Origin: Pseudoxanthomonas sp. X-1
GTDB lineage: Bacteria > Pseudomonadota > Gammaproteobacteria > Xanthomonadales > Xanthomonadaceae
Direction of reading: 5' to 3'
DNA length: 64,000 nucleotides
NCBI RefSeq assembly: GCF_020042665.1
Contig: NZ_CP083376.1
Coordinates: 1,152,001 to 1,216,000, forward strand
Below the pieces are notes generated by a model, which was not told where the DNA came from, made no database searches, and worked only from the letters and a program-made list of their open reading frames with translations. Position numbers and translations under genes: made by a program. This document shows, one piece after another, positions 16,679 through 26,701 of this stretch; position 1 is the stretch's first letter; every line of letters starts with the position of its first letter.

Positions 16679-19600
16679 TTAGAAGTCGTACTGCACCTGG
16701 AAGCGCACATAGCGCGGGGTGGTGTAGTACTTGCCCAGCTTGTAGCTGTTGTAGGTCTCGCCGTACTGGGTGTCTTCCTTGGTCTCGTACACCTGCAGCG
16801 GCTTGACCGAGTTGAACAGATTCAGCACCGACATCTGCAGGCTCAGGCCATTGGCCCACTGCGGCTTGTAGACCACGTTCGGGTTGACGGCCCAGGTCCA
16901 CGGCGTGCGACCGGCGGTGCCCTGCTTGGCGATCTCGCCATTGCAGTAGTGGAACACGCCGCCGTAGCCGTACTCGGTGCCGAAGGTGCCGGTGCCGCCG
17001 CCCAGGCAGCTGATCGGCGCGCCCGACTGGACCTGCAGATCAACACCCATCGACCACTCGTCGGTGAAGTTGTACGCACCGTACGCCTTCAGCGTGTGGC
17101 GGTGGTCGTTGAACAGATAGCCATCGGCGCCGTACATGATCTCGGCGAAGTCGAAGTCCGAGGTCGTGCCGGTGTCGGACTGGCCGTTGGTGCTCTTGAC
17201 CAGACCCTCGTAGTTGCCGCTGAGCTTGGACCAGGTGTAGTTGATGCTGGCGTACCACTTGTCGGTGGCCTTCTCCGCGCTCAGGGTCAACGCCTTGTAG
17301 TAGCGCTTGGCCTTGGGACCCAGGGCGCTGCCGTCGACGTGGATGTTGTCGGCCTTGCCGTCGCCATCGACATCCAGCGTGATGTTCAGGTCTTCGCCCG
17401 GGTTGTACAGGTAGCAGCCAGGCAGACCGTCCGGAATCGTCCACTGGTCAGCCCAGTGACCGGCCACGTCGTAGCCCTGCGCCTGCGCGGCGTTGTAGAT
17501 CGCACGCACATCGCAGGTATCGTCGATGGCCTGGTTGATGCGACGGTAGGTGGCCTTGGCCCCCAGCGTCCAGCCGTCGACGAAGCTGTTGTCCGAGTGC
17601 AGCAGCTGCTGGTAGCCCAGGATGGCCTCGTCCTGCGTATAGGGCTTCAGGCCCTTGCTGGCCACGGCCTTCGGGTCGGGCGCCACACCGTTCTCGCCGT
17701 TGATGACGTAGTCGGCCGAGCCGCCGCGGAAGGGCGCGGTGTTCAGCGGCGCGCCGCTGACCGGATCGATGCCGTCATAGGTGTAGTAGTTGACGGTGTA
17801 GAACGAGGCGCTGGCGGCGCGCAGGGCGACGTTGGCCGCGATCGGCAGCGAGTAGCGGCCCAGCGAGCCGAACAGCTTGCTGTCGCCGTTGCCGGCCACA
17901 TCCCACGAGAAGCCCAGGCGCGGCTGCCAGATGTCGTCCTGCTTGACGAAGGTGGTGCCCGAGCTGTTCTTGTTGTCGAACGAGTCGTTGCGGATGCCGC
18001 CGTACAGCATGAAGTTGTCGGTGATCTGCCAGTTGTCCTGCAGGTACCAGGACTTCTGGTCGATCTTGACGCCGCCGCCGGTGCGGAAGTTGATCAGGCG
18101 CGCGTAGCCGTCGTACAGGCGCCAGTAGCCGCCGGAGGAGTACGCCGTGCCCGAGGTCGACTTCCACTGCTCATCGCTGTAGCCGAAGGCCACCTTGTGG
18201 TCGCCCAGCTGCCACTCGAAGTCGGCCTTGTAGCTGTCGCGGGAGTTCTTGCCGCCTTCCATGCCCACGCTCTGGGCCACGGCGCAGCCGATCTTCGTGC
18301 CGGTCTGGTCGATCACGTAGGGGCAGTCGCCGATGGGGCCGAAGACGTTGCCGTCGTACGAGCTGTGCTTGCCGTCGGGGCTGATGGTGAACTGCGAATC
18401 CTTGTTGCGCATCTGACCGTACTGCAGCGCCATGGTCAGGTTGTCGGTCAGGTAGCTGGTCCACTTGAAGATGTCGGTCTGGCCGCCGCTCTTGCCGACC
18501 AGCTGGCCGTTGTAGTCGGTCTTGGCCGGATGGTCATCGGCGCCGTAGGCGGCGTTGTAGTAGTCGTAGGTGTAGCGGCTGCCGTTGTCGAAGCCGGTGT
18601 ATTCCAGGTGGTTGGCGTCGTTGAGGTACCAGTCCAGCTTGACCAGCCAGTAGGGCGTCTTGGACTCATAGTCCTGCGCGCTGGTGGAGCGCGAGGCCGT
18701 GGACGGCGACAGGGTCGGATTGCCATCGGCGTCCAGTTCGGTCTGCACGTCCGAGCGCGCGCCGTAGGAGGTGGTGTTGCTCTTGTCGAACTCGGCCAGC
18801 GCGAAGACGAACAGCTTGTCCTTGATCAGCGGACCGCCGATCCAGCCGGTGTAGGTGTTGGAGGCGCTGTAGTTGTTGTGGTAGCTGCGGAAGATCTGGT
18901 CGTCGCTGTTGCGATAGACGTTGGGCACGCTGGCGCGCAGGCTGTCCGGCACGCTGGTCCAGCTCAGGCCGCCGTGCCATTCGTTGGTGCCGCGCTTGAC
19001 GTTGACGCTGGTCACGCCGCCGGTGGAGAAGCCGTACTGCGCGCCGTAGCCGCCGGTCTGCACGTCCAGCTGGTCGATCGCCTGGAAGGGGACTTCCGAG
19101 AACGACAGGCTGTCGTAGAGGTTGGTGATGTTGAAGCCGTTGACGTAGTAGCTGTTCTCGGCGGCCGAGGCGCCGCCGAAGGAGGCGTTGCCGAAGTAGC
19201 CCGAGCTCTTGACCGTGCCCGGGGTCAGCAGCGAGACGCTGGTGATGTCGCGCGGCACCGGCAGGGCATTGAGCTGCTCGGCGGTGAAGGTGGTGCGCGA
19301 CTCGACGCTGGACAGGTCGATGCCGTTGACGTTCTTCATGCCGCGCACGACCACGGTGTCCAGGCTCTTGGCGGAGCTACCGCCGGCCGCATCGGCGAAC
19401 TCGGCGTTGACCGTCTGGCCGGCCACGACGGTGACGGTCTGGCTGGAGGCGGTGCCGTCGGCGCCGGTCAGGGTGACGGTGTAGGTGCCGGTGGGCAGCG
19501 CGGGGATGCGGAAGCGGCCGTTGGCGTCGACCGGCACCTGGCGCGAGACGCCCGAGGCGGAACTGGTGATCTGCACGGTCTGGCCGGCGACGGCAGGCGC

Positions 19601-19720
19601 GGTACCCGCGATGTTGCCGGCGGTGCTCTGCGCGTAGGCCGCGCCCTGCGCCAGCGCGGCGCCGAGTACGAGGGCCAGCGCGGTGCGGCGCAAGGCGTGG
19701 TGACGATTGCTGTGGCTCAT
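16679..19720 (-). CDS. TonB-dependent receptor with N-terminal carboxypeptidase-regulatory-like domain
   Basis: A 1013-residue outer membrane receptor. The order is: signal peptide ending AAYAQ; a beta-sandwich (Oar/CarboxypepD_reg-like) domain with the repeated pattern GRFRIPALPTGTYTVTLTG; a TonB-box-like region (SLDTVVVRG); a plug domain (NSYYVNGFNITNLYDS, GYGAQYGFSTGG); and a beta-barrel ending in the aromatic signature VRFQVQYDF needed for barrel insertion. Such Oar-like receptors import large substrates by TonB energy; the ligand is unknown. Start at the ATG at 19720 fits the signal peptide. Flanked by its own terminator and an AT-rich upstream region, so it is a single-gene unit. Confidence 0.93.
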   Translation of the reverse strand: MSHSNRHHALRRTALALVLGAALAQGAAYAQSTAGNIAGTAPAVAGQTVQITSSASGVSRQVPVDANGRFRIPALPTGTYTVTLTGADGTASSQTVTVVAGQTVNAEFADAAGGSSAKSLDTVVVRGMKNVNGIDLSSVESRTTFTAEQLNALPVPRDITSVSLLTPGTVKSSGYFGNASFGGASAAENSYYVNGFNITNLYDSLSFSEVPFQAIDQLDVQTGGYGAQYGFSTGGVTSVNVKRGTNEWHGGLSWTSVPDSLRASVPNVYRNSDDQIFRSYHNNYSASNTYTGWIGGPLIKDKLFVFALAEFDKSNTTSYGARSDVQTELDADGNPTLSPSTASRSTSAQDYESKTPYWLVKLDWYLNDANHLEYTGFDNGSRYTYDYYNAAYGADDHPAKTDYNGQLVGKSGGQTDIFKWTSYLTDNLTMALQYGQMRNKDSQFTISPDGKHSSYDGNVFGPIGDCPYVIDQTGTKIGCAVAQSVGMEGGKNSRDSYKADFEWQLGDHKVAFGYSDEQWKSTSGTAYSSGGYWRLYDGYARLINFRTGGGVKIDQKSWYLQDNWQITDNFMLYGGIRNDSFDNKNSSGTTFVKQDDIWQPRLGFSWDVAGNGDSKLFGSLGRYSLPIAANVALRAASASFYTVNYYTYDGIDPVSGAPLNTAPFRGGSADYVINGENGVAPDPKAVASKGLKPYTQDEAILGYQQLLHSDNSFVDGWTLGAKATYRRINQAIDDTCDVRAIYNAAQAQGYDVAGHWADQWTIPDGLPGCYLYNPGEDLNITLDVDGDGKADNIHVDGSALGPKAKRYYKALTLSAEKATDKWYASINYTWSKLSGNYEGLVKSTNGQSDTGTTSDFDFAEIMYGADGYLFNDHRHTLKAYGAYNFTDEWSMGVDLQVQSGAPISCLGGGTGTFGTEYGYGGVFHYCNGEIAKQGTAGRTPWTWAVNPNVVYKPQWANGLSLQMSVLNLFNSVKPLQVYETKEDTQYGETYNSYKLGKYYTTPRYVRFQVQYDF

Positions 19721-20065
19721 GTGAGTGTGGCTTCCCAATAAAGGCATCGAGGCAAGAACGCCCTCCGGGGCCGGCCTGCGGGACGCGGGCGCGGTGAAGG
19801 GCGAAGACAAAGCGCGCGCCGCGTAACGGTCGTCCAACGGAGCGCGAACGGGAACTTAACGAGATAGTTCGCCGGATGTGTGGCGGCTTGTGTCGATGAA
19901 TCTGTAATTTGCCTGATTCCGGCAAAAATGAATTTTAATGAAACTAAAAGTGCGCTAATTAGTGACGGAATCGTTATTTTTGAACGTCGGGAAAAGTTCT
20001 GACCCTTTCGACAGGCCGTGACGGCCGCACGCTTACGATGCGATCCCGCACTGCAAGACCGTCCC
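19721..20065. promoter_or_regulatory. Divergent promoter region, AT-rich island
   Basis: These 345 bp separate the receptor (minus) from the channel-like gene (plus). About 19860-19990 is strikingly AT-rich for this genome (AATGAATTTTAATGAAACT, CGTTATTTTTGAAC). It probably holds promoters for both genes; I cannot pick a definite pair of boxes. No ORF. Confidence 0.4.
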
Positions 20066-20752
20066 ATGCGCCTGGATGCCCGTTCCCTGCGTCGACACCC
20101 CTCTGCGATGCTGCTGATCGTCCAGCTGGCCGGGGTGCTGCTCTATCCGGCTATGAACGACACCCGCACCGGCCAGGCGCTGCTGGGCGCCTTCGGCATC
20201 CTGGTGCTGGCCCTGGCGCTGTGGGTCGTCAACCGCAGTCCCGCGGTGAACTGGATCGCCTGGCTGCTGGCGCTGCCCTCGGTGGCCTGCTCGCTGCTCG
20301 GGGTGACCCGGCAGTTGCCGGGCCTGGTGACCTTCGCCCAGGCCATGGAGTGCCTGCTGTACTTCTACACGGCCGCCAGCCTGATCGCCTACATGCTGGA
20401 CGACCATCGGGTCACCAGCGACGAACTGTTCGCCGCGGGGGCCACCTTCACCCTGCTGGCCTGGGCATTCGCGTTCGCCTTCTCCGTGTGCCAGCAGTGG
20501 TACCCGGGCAGCTTCAGCGCCAATGGCGTGACCAGCGGCACGCGCAGCTGGATGGAGCTGCTGTACCTGAGCTTCAGCGTGCTCTCGGCCGTGGGGCTGA
20601 GCGACATCGTGCCGGTGCTGCCGCAGGCGCGCGCGCTGGTGATGCTCGAGCAGTTCGCGGGGGTGATGTACATCGCGCTGGTGGTCTCGCGCCTGATCGC
20701 GCTGACCACGCTGCGGGTGCGCGCGCAGCGCGGCGACCGGTCCGACGGTTGA
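20066..20752 (+). CDS. Ion-channel-like membrane protein with degenerate K+ filter
   Basis: A 228-residue membrane protein with about five or six hydrophobic helices. Near the C-terminus the order helix, pore loop (SWMELLYLSFSVLSAVGLSDIVPV), helix matches the two-helix pore module of K+ channels (Ion_trans_2 type). The signature T-V-G-Y-G-D is replaced by S-A-V-G-L-S-D-I, so selectivity for K+ is doubtful. The start at 20066 was preferred because the reading frame upstream is promoter-like. Followed by a hairpin that could serve as its terminator. Confidence 0.7.
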   Translation: MRLDARSLRRHPSAMLLIVQLAGVLLYPAMNDTRTGQALLGAFGILVLALALWVVNRSPAVNWIAWLLALPSVACSLLGVTRQLPGLVTFAQAMECLLYFYTAASLIAYMLDDHRVTSDELFAAGATFTLLAWAFAFAFSVCQQWYPGSFSANGVTSGTRSWMELLYLSFSVLSAVGLSDIVPVLPQARALVMLEQFAGVMYIALVVSRLIALTTLRVRAQRGDRSDG

Positions 20753-20837
20753 GCCACGCGCTACGACGCGCGGCATTGCCACGCATCGGTCCGGCAGGCG
20801 GAGTCCGTTCACCCGCCCGGCACTTCGCGAACGCCAT

Positions 20838-20865
20838 CAAAAAAGGCGCCCTCGCGGGCGCCTTT
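20838..20865 (-). terminator. Rho-independent terminator of ppa (possibly two-way)
   Basis: A 10-bp perfect stem (AAAGGCGCCC arms, TCGC loop). On the minus strand it is followed by an extended T-run (CCTTTTTTGAT), ending the ppa transcript 22 bp after its stop. On the plus strand it ends in CCTTTCG, so it may also stop transcription of the channel-like gene. Confidence 0.88.
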
Positions 20866-20886
20866 CGCTACGACGGCTGGCCTGGA

Positions 20887-21426
20887 TCAGGCCTTGTCGT
20901 GGCCCGCGTCGCGCGCGATGGCGTCCAGCAGGATCTTCTTGGCTTCGTCGGCGCCGCCCCACCCGTCGATCTTGACCCACTTACCCTTTTCCAGGTCCTT
21001 GTAGTGCTCGAAGAAGTGGCCGATGCGCTCCAGCCAGTGGCCGCTGACCTGGGCGATGTCGTTGATGTGCGAGTAGCCGCTGAAGACCTTCTCCACCGGC
21101 ACGGCCAGCAGCTTCTCGTCGCTGCCGGCTTCGTCGCTCATGCGCAGCACGCCGACCGGGCGGCAGCGGATGACCGAGCCGGGCACCAGCGGCAGCGGCA
21201 GCACCACCAGCACGTCGGCCGGGTCGCCGTCGCCGCACAGGGTATGCGGCACATAGCCGTAGTTGCAGGGGTAGCGCATCGGGGTGGACAGGATGCGGTC
21301 GACGAAGATCGCGCCGGACTCCTTGTCCACTTCGTACTTCACCGGCTCGGAATCCTTGGGGATCTCGATGATGACGTTGATCTCGTCCGGCGGATTCTTG
21401 CCGGTGGGGACGCTGCCCAGGCCCAT
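20887..21426 (-). CDS. ppa: Inorganic pyrophosphatase (family I, soluble)
   Basis: A 179-residue Mg-dependent enzyme splitting cytoplasmic PPi. Active-site segments are all present: [45 protein letters not shown] (with the D-G-D-P-A-D-V-L signature) and [11 protein letters not shown]. The ATG at 21426 (MGLGSV) was chosen over the ATG at 21468 because GGAG lies 6 nt before it and the longer start falls inside a TAGAAT -10-like box. Next to hppA, which also consumes PPi. Confidence 0.95.
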   Translation of the reverse strand: MGLGSVPTGKNPPDEINVIIEIPKDSEPVKYEVDKESGAIFVDRILSTPMRYPCNYGYVPHTLCGDGDPADVLVVLPLPLVPGSVIRCRPVGVLRMSDEAGSDEKLLAVPVEKVFSGYSHINDIAQVSGHWLERIGHFFEHYKDLEKGKWVKIDGWGGADEAKKILLDAIARDAGHDKA

Positions 21427-21466
21427 GCGCTGCTCCAATGCTTTGAGGTGATCGAAAGTGGACGGC

Positions 21467-21472
21467 ATTCTA
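21467..21472 (-). promoter_or_regulatory. Putative -10 box of ppa
   Basis: TAGAAT in the context GCTAGAATG on the minus strand. It overlaps an alternative ATG, which argues that the alternative is not the true start. No clear -35. Confidence 0.4.
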
Positions 21473-21549
21473 GCGCAGCGGTGCTGCAACGCAGCGCCAA
21501 CGCTCCGGGAGCGGCGTCCAGGGCGTCGGGCGGCGTCGGCGCCGGTGGC

Positions 21550-23583
<2,034 letters not shown>

Positions 23584-24073
23584 GACCCCTCCCAAGGCAG
23601 ATGGACCGGTTCGCCGCGCGCATCGACACGCGTGGCGCCGAGGACGGGCATCGGTCGACGCCCGTTGGCCCCAGTGTAGGCCTGCCTACGGTCCAGGCGA
23701 TGACGCAGTGCCGCGAGGCGTCGAGGCTTGCCTCAGGCGCGATGCCCGGGCCTCGCATGCGGCGGGTTGGGCGCAGACTGCCGCATGCCTGCCGATCTGG
23801 CGGGCATGCCTGGCCTGGGCATGCGCGTACGCGTGCTCACCCCTTCCTTGTGAGGCACGCCCCGACAGTCGATGCGTCGTCGGAGTGCGGCGTGCGGTGA
23901 AGGACCGCCACATGCGGCCTTCGAGGCGCGTCGTGCTTGCGGGCCCTGCATGACAGGCCCGTCCGCGAGGTTCAGCACCGTATGCGTGGGGTGAACACCG
24001 GGTCGATCCGGCGTTCAGCCGGCGCGTGCCAGCCTGCCGCCCCGTTTCCGTTGACCAACCAAAGGACGCGCCC
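23584..24073. other. 490-bp gap with no convincing gene
   Basis: Open frames here have unlike composition and no recognisable product. A nested hairpin lies at 23783-23809 (GCATGCC and GGCATGC arms enclosing GCC/GGC). It should contain the hppA promoter and that of the secreted protein that follows. Confidence 0.5.
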
Positions 24074-24586
24074 ATGTCCGCATCCGCTTCGCGCCTGGCC
24101 CTGGCCGGCCTGCTGTGCATGCCGCTGATGGCCCTGGCCCAGCAGGCCCCCGAGATCCAGCGGCCAGTCGGCACGCCGCAGGCCAACGGCGTACTGCACA
24201 CGCTGCGGCAGATCCCCGAGGCCTGCACCCGCATCGAGGGCCGCTTCACCGGCGAGGCCGCCCAGCCCTATGCGATGAACCTGGTGCGCACCAGCGCCAG
24301 CTGCCAGGCGCGCGCGGCGTTCATGGACTACGACAAGGTCCAGCCCAGCGCCGCCAAGGGCTGGAAACTCAACGACATCATCAAGGTCCCCTCGGCCAGC
24401 TGCGCCGGCCAGCAGGCGGTGGTGCAGGTGTGGCGCAAGCCGGCCGGGCAGGAGTTGCAGCTCGACGGCCAGGAGCGCGCCCGCCTGTACCTGCAGGACG
24501 CCAAGGCCCAGGCCCAGGCCGGCAAGCTGGCCGCGCTGCCGGCGTATGCGGCCAAGCTGGACGTCGAGGGCAAGCCCTGCCGCTGA
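24074..24586 (+). CDS. Conserved-looking secreted protein of unknown function
   Basis: A 170-residue protein with a clear signal peptide (MSASASRLALAGLLCMPLMALAQ). The mature part has four cysteines (EACTRIEG, ASCQARAAF, SASCAGQQ, GKPCR) that could form two disulfides in the periplasm, and a C-terminal helical stretch rich in Ala, Gln and Lys. I do not recognise the family. The ATG at 24074 has AAGGA at good spacing. It converges with pfp, 36 bp away. Confidence 0.75.
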   Translation: MSASASRLALAGLLCMPLMALAQQAPEIQRPVGTPQANGVLHTLRQIPEACTRIEGRFTGEAAQPYAMNLVRTSASCQARAAFMDYDKVQPSAAKGWKLNDIIKVPSASCAGQQAVVQVWRKPAGQELQLDGQERARLYLQDAKAQAQAGKLAALPAYAAKLDVEGKPCR

Positions 24587-24622
24587 GCCCGCGTTGCAGG
24601 GTCTGGGAGTGGACGTCGGGTC

Positions 24623-25879
24623 TTAGCCTTCCCAGGCGGGGAGCCTGGGCTTCACCGCCACGTTCTTCAGCGTCACGTATTTCGGCAGGCCATCGCGGCC
24701 GTAGGCGAGCGGGGCCTCGCCCTGGATCAGCGGCGCCAGGTAGGTCCGCGCCCGCGCGGTGATGCCGAAGCCGTCCTTGCGGATGAAGCCGGCCGGCATG
24801 GTCTTCTCGTGGTTGGCGACCTTGGACAGCGGTGCCGGGGCGATCTTCCAGCGATAGGGCGCGTCGGCCGTGCGCACGATCACCGGCATGACCGCGTTGT
24901 GCCCGGCCAGCGCGTACTGCACGGCGGCCTTGCCCACGGCCTGGGCCTGTTCCCAGTCGGCCTTCGAGGCGATGTGGCGGGCCGAGCGCTGCAGGTAGTC
25001 AGGCAGCGCCCAGTGCACCTTGTAGCCGAGCGCGGCCTTGACCTTGCCGGCCAGGGTCGAGGCCACCCCGCCCAGCTGCGCATGGCCGAAGGCGTCGGTG
25101 CCGCCGCCGGCGTCGGCGACGAAGCGGCCGTCGGCGTCGCGGATGCCTTCGCTGGCCACGACCACGCAGTAGCCCACGCGCTTGACCACCTTGTCCACCT
25201 GGGCCAGGAAGGCGGCCTCATCGAACGGCCGTTCCGGGAACAGGATCAGGTGCGGCGCCTCATTGGGACTGCTGCCGGCCAGGCCCGCCGCCGCCGCCAG
25301 CCAGCCGGCGTGGCGGCCCATGGCCTCGTAGACGAAGACCTTGGTCGAAGTCTCCGCCATCGCCGCCACGTCCAGTGCGCATTCGCGCACCGATACGGCG
25401 GTGTACTTGGCCGCCGAGCCGAAGCCGGGGCAGGTGTCGGTGACCGCCAGGTCGTTGTCGATGGTCTTGGGCACGCCCACGCAGGTCAGCGGATAGCCGA
25501 AGGCCTGGGCCAGCTGGGAGACCTTCCACGCGGTGTCGGCCGAGTCGTTGCCGCCGTTGTAGAGGAACCAGCGCACCTCATGGGCCTTGAGCACCTCCAG
25601 CAGGCGTTCGTACCGGGCGCGGTCGGCCTCCAGCGACTTGAGCTTGACCCGGCACGAGCCGAACGCCCCGCCCGGTGTCTGCGCCAACGCCGCGATCGCC
25701 GCGGCCGACTCCCTGGAGGTGTCGATCAACTCCTCGCGCAGGGCGCCGAGGATGCCGTTGCGCGCCGCCAGGACCTTGACCTTGTGGCGCCTGGCTTCGC
25801 CGATAACGCCGGCGGCGGTGGCATTGATGACGGCGGTGACGCCGCCGGACTGCGCATACAACAGGGTAGGAGCCGCCAT
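24623..25879 (-). CDS. pfp: PPi-dependent 6-phosphofructokinase
   Basis: A 418-residue enzyme phosphorylating fructose 6-phosphate, reversibly, with pyrophosphate. PPi-type signatures are visible: YAQSGGVTAVINATAAG at the N-terminus, GGNDSADTAWKVS where ATP enzymes have GGDGS, the PPi-class motif PKTIDNDLAVTDTCPGFGSAAKY, and MGRHAGWLAAAAGLA for substrate binding. The ATG at 25879 has AGGAAAG upstream. It lies near ppa and hppA, and divergently from adk. In Xanthomonas this enzyme is the known phosphofructokinase; here that is inferred by similarity. Confidence 0.94.
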   Translation of the reverse strand: MAAPTLLYAQSGGVTAVINATAAGVIGEARRHKVKVLAARNGILGALREELIDTSRESAAAIAALAQTPGGAFGSCRVKLKSLEADRARYERLLEVLKAHEVRWFLYNGGNDSADTAWKVSQLAQAFGYPLTCVGVPKTIDNDLAVTDTCPGFGSAAKYTAVSVRECALDVAAMAETSTKVFVYEAMGRHAGWLAAAAGLAGSSPNEAPHLILFPERPFDEAAFLAQVDKVVKRVGYCVVVASEGIRDADGRFVADAGGGTDAFGHAQLGGVASTLAGKVKAALGYKVHWALPDYLQRSARHIASKADWEQAQAVGKAAVQYALAGHNAVMPVIVRTADAPYRWKIAPAPLSKVANHEKTMPAGFIRKDGFGITARARTYLAPLIQGEAPLAYGRDGLPKYVTLKNVAVKPRLPAWEG

Positions 25880-26012
25880 GGTCTTTCCTGGGGTCTGGAC
25901 CGGATGCGGTAAGCTTCCCACATCGATGCGCCGGTCGCGTCGGCGCCGCCGTCCGCCTGGCTGCCCGCTCCGGCCTCCCAAGTTTCCTCATTGAGATTGC
26001 TGGAGTGACACC

Positions 26013-26579
26013 ATGCGACTGGTTCTTCTGGGACCGCCCGGATCGGGCAAGGGCACGCAGGCCGCGCGCCTGAAGGACTTCCTCAAGGTTCCGCACATCT
26101 CCACCGGCGACCTGCTGCGCGCCGAAGTGGCGGCCGGCACCGACCTGGGCAAGCAGGCCAAGGCGGTGATGGATGCGGGCAACCTGGTCTCCGACGAGAT
26201 CCTGCTGGGCATGCTCGAATCGCGCCTGGCCCAGCCCGACGTGGCCAACGGCTTCATCCTGGACGGCTATCCGCGCAACCTGGCCCAGGCCGACGCGCTG
26301 AACCAGCTGCTGGCCCGCATCGGCCAGCCGATGGACGCGGCCGTGCAGCTGGACGTGCCGACCGATCTGCTGGTCGAACGCATCGCCGGCCGCGCCAAGG
26401 CCGAAGGCCGCGCCGACGACAACCCCGAGTCGGTGCGCAAGCGCCTGCAGGTCTACGAGGACAGCACCGCCCCGGTGATCAACTTCTACAAGCAGCAGGG
26501 CCGCCTGACCGTGGTCGACGGCGTGGGTGAACTGGACGAGGTCACCCAGCGGCTGACCGAGGCGCTGGGCAAGCGCTAG
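26013..26579 (+). CDS. adk: Adenylate kinase (short form)
   Basis: A 188-residue enzyme interconverting ATP + AMP and 2 ADP. The P-loop is GPPGSGKGTQAARL (residues 8-21), then the AMP-binding STGDLLR and DGYPRNLAQADALNQ. The LID is the short type (RAKAEGRADDNPESVRKRL) without the zinc-finger insert. The ATG at 26013 follows GGAG. Divergent from pfp across 133 bp. Confidence 0.97.
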   Translation: MRLVLLGPPGSGKGTQAARLKDFLKVPHISTGDLLRAEVAAGTDLGKQAKAVMDAGNLVSDEILLGMLESRLAQPDVANGFILDGYPRNLAQADALNQLLARIGQPMDAAVQLDVPTDLLVERIAGRAKAEGRADDNPESVRKRLQVYEDSTAPVINFYKQQGRLTVVDGVGELDEVTQRLTEALGKR

Positions 26580-26602
26580 CCAAGGCGAGGAACGCGTGCA
26601 GA

Positions 26603-26674
26603 GGAACAAGGAACGAGCACAGGCACGACCGATGTGAGTTCCCTCGTGCTTCGCGTCTCCTCGTTCCTCGTTCC
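26603..26674. repeat. Inverted repeat of GGAACGAG units between adk and mpl
   Basis: Left arm GGAACAAGGAACGAG (26603-26617) and right arm CTCGTTCCTCGTTCC (26660-26674) match at 14 of 15 positions across a 42-bp loop. It may fold as a terminator-like stem after adk, without a T-run. Confidence 0.5.
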
Positions 26675-26701
26675 CATCCACTCGCTCCCGCCCTACAGCC
26701 C

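Noticed and set aside
16616..19741. A 1041-codon plus-strand open frame
   Set aside because: It mirrors the TonB-dependent receptor and is rich in Val, Gly, Arg and Ala without any recognisable fold.
21427..21489. Longer forms of pyrophosphatase
   Set aside because: The alternative ATG overlaps a -10-like box, and family members begin near MGL; the shorter start has a good ribosome site.
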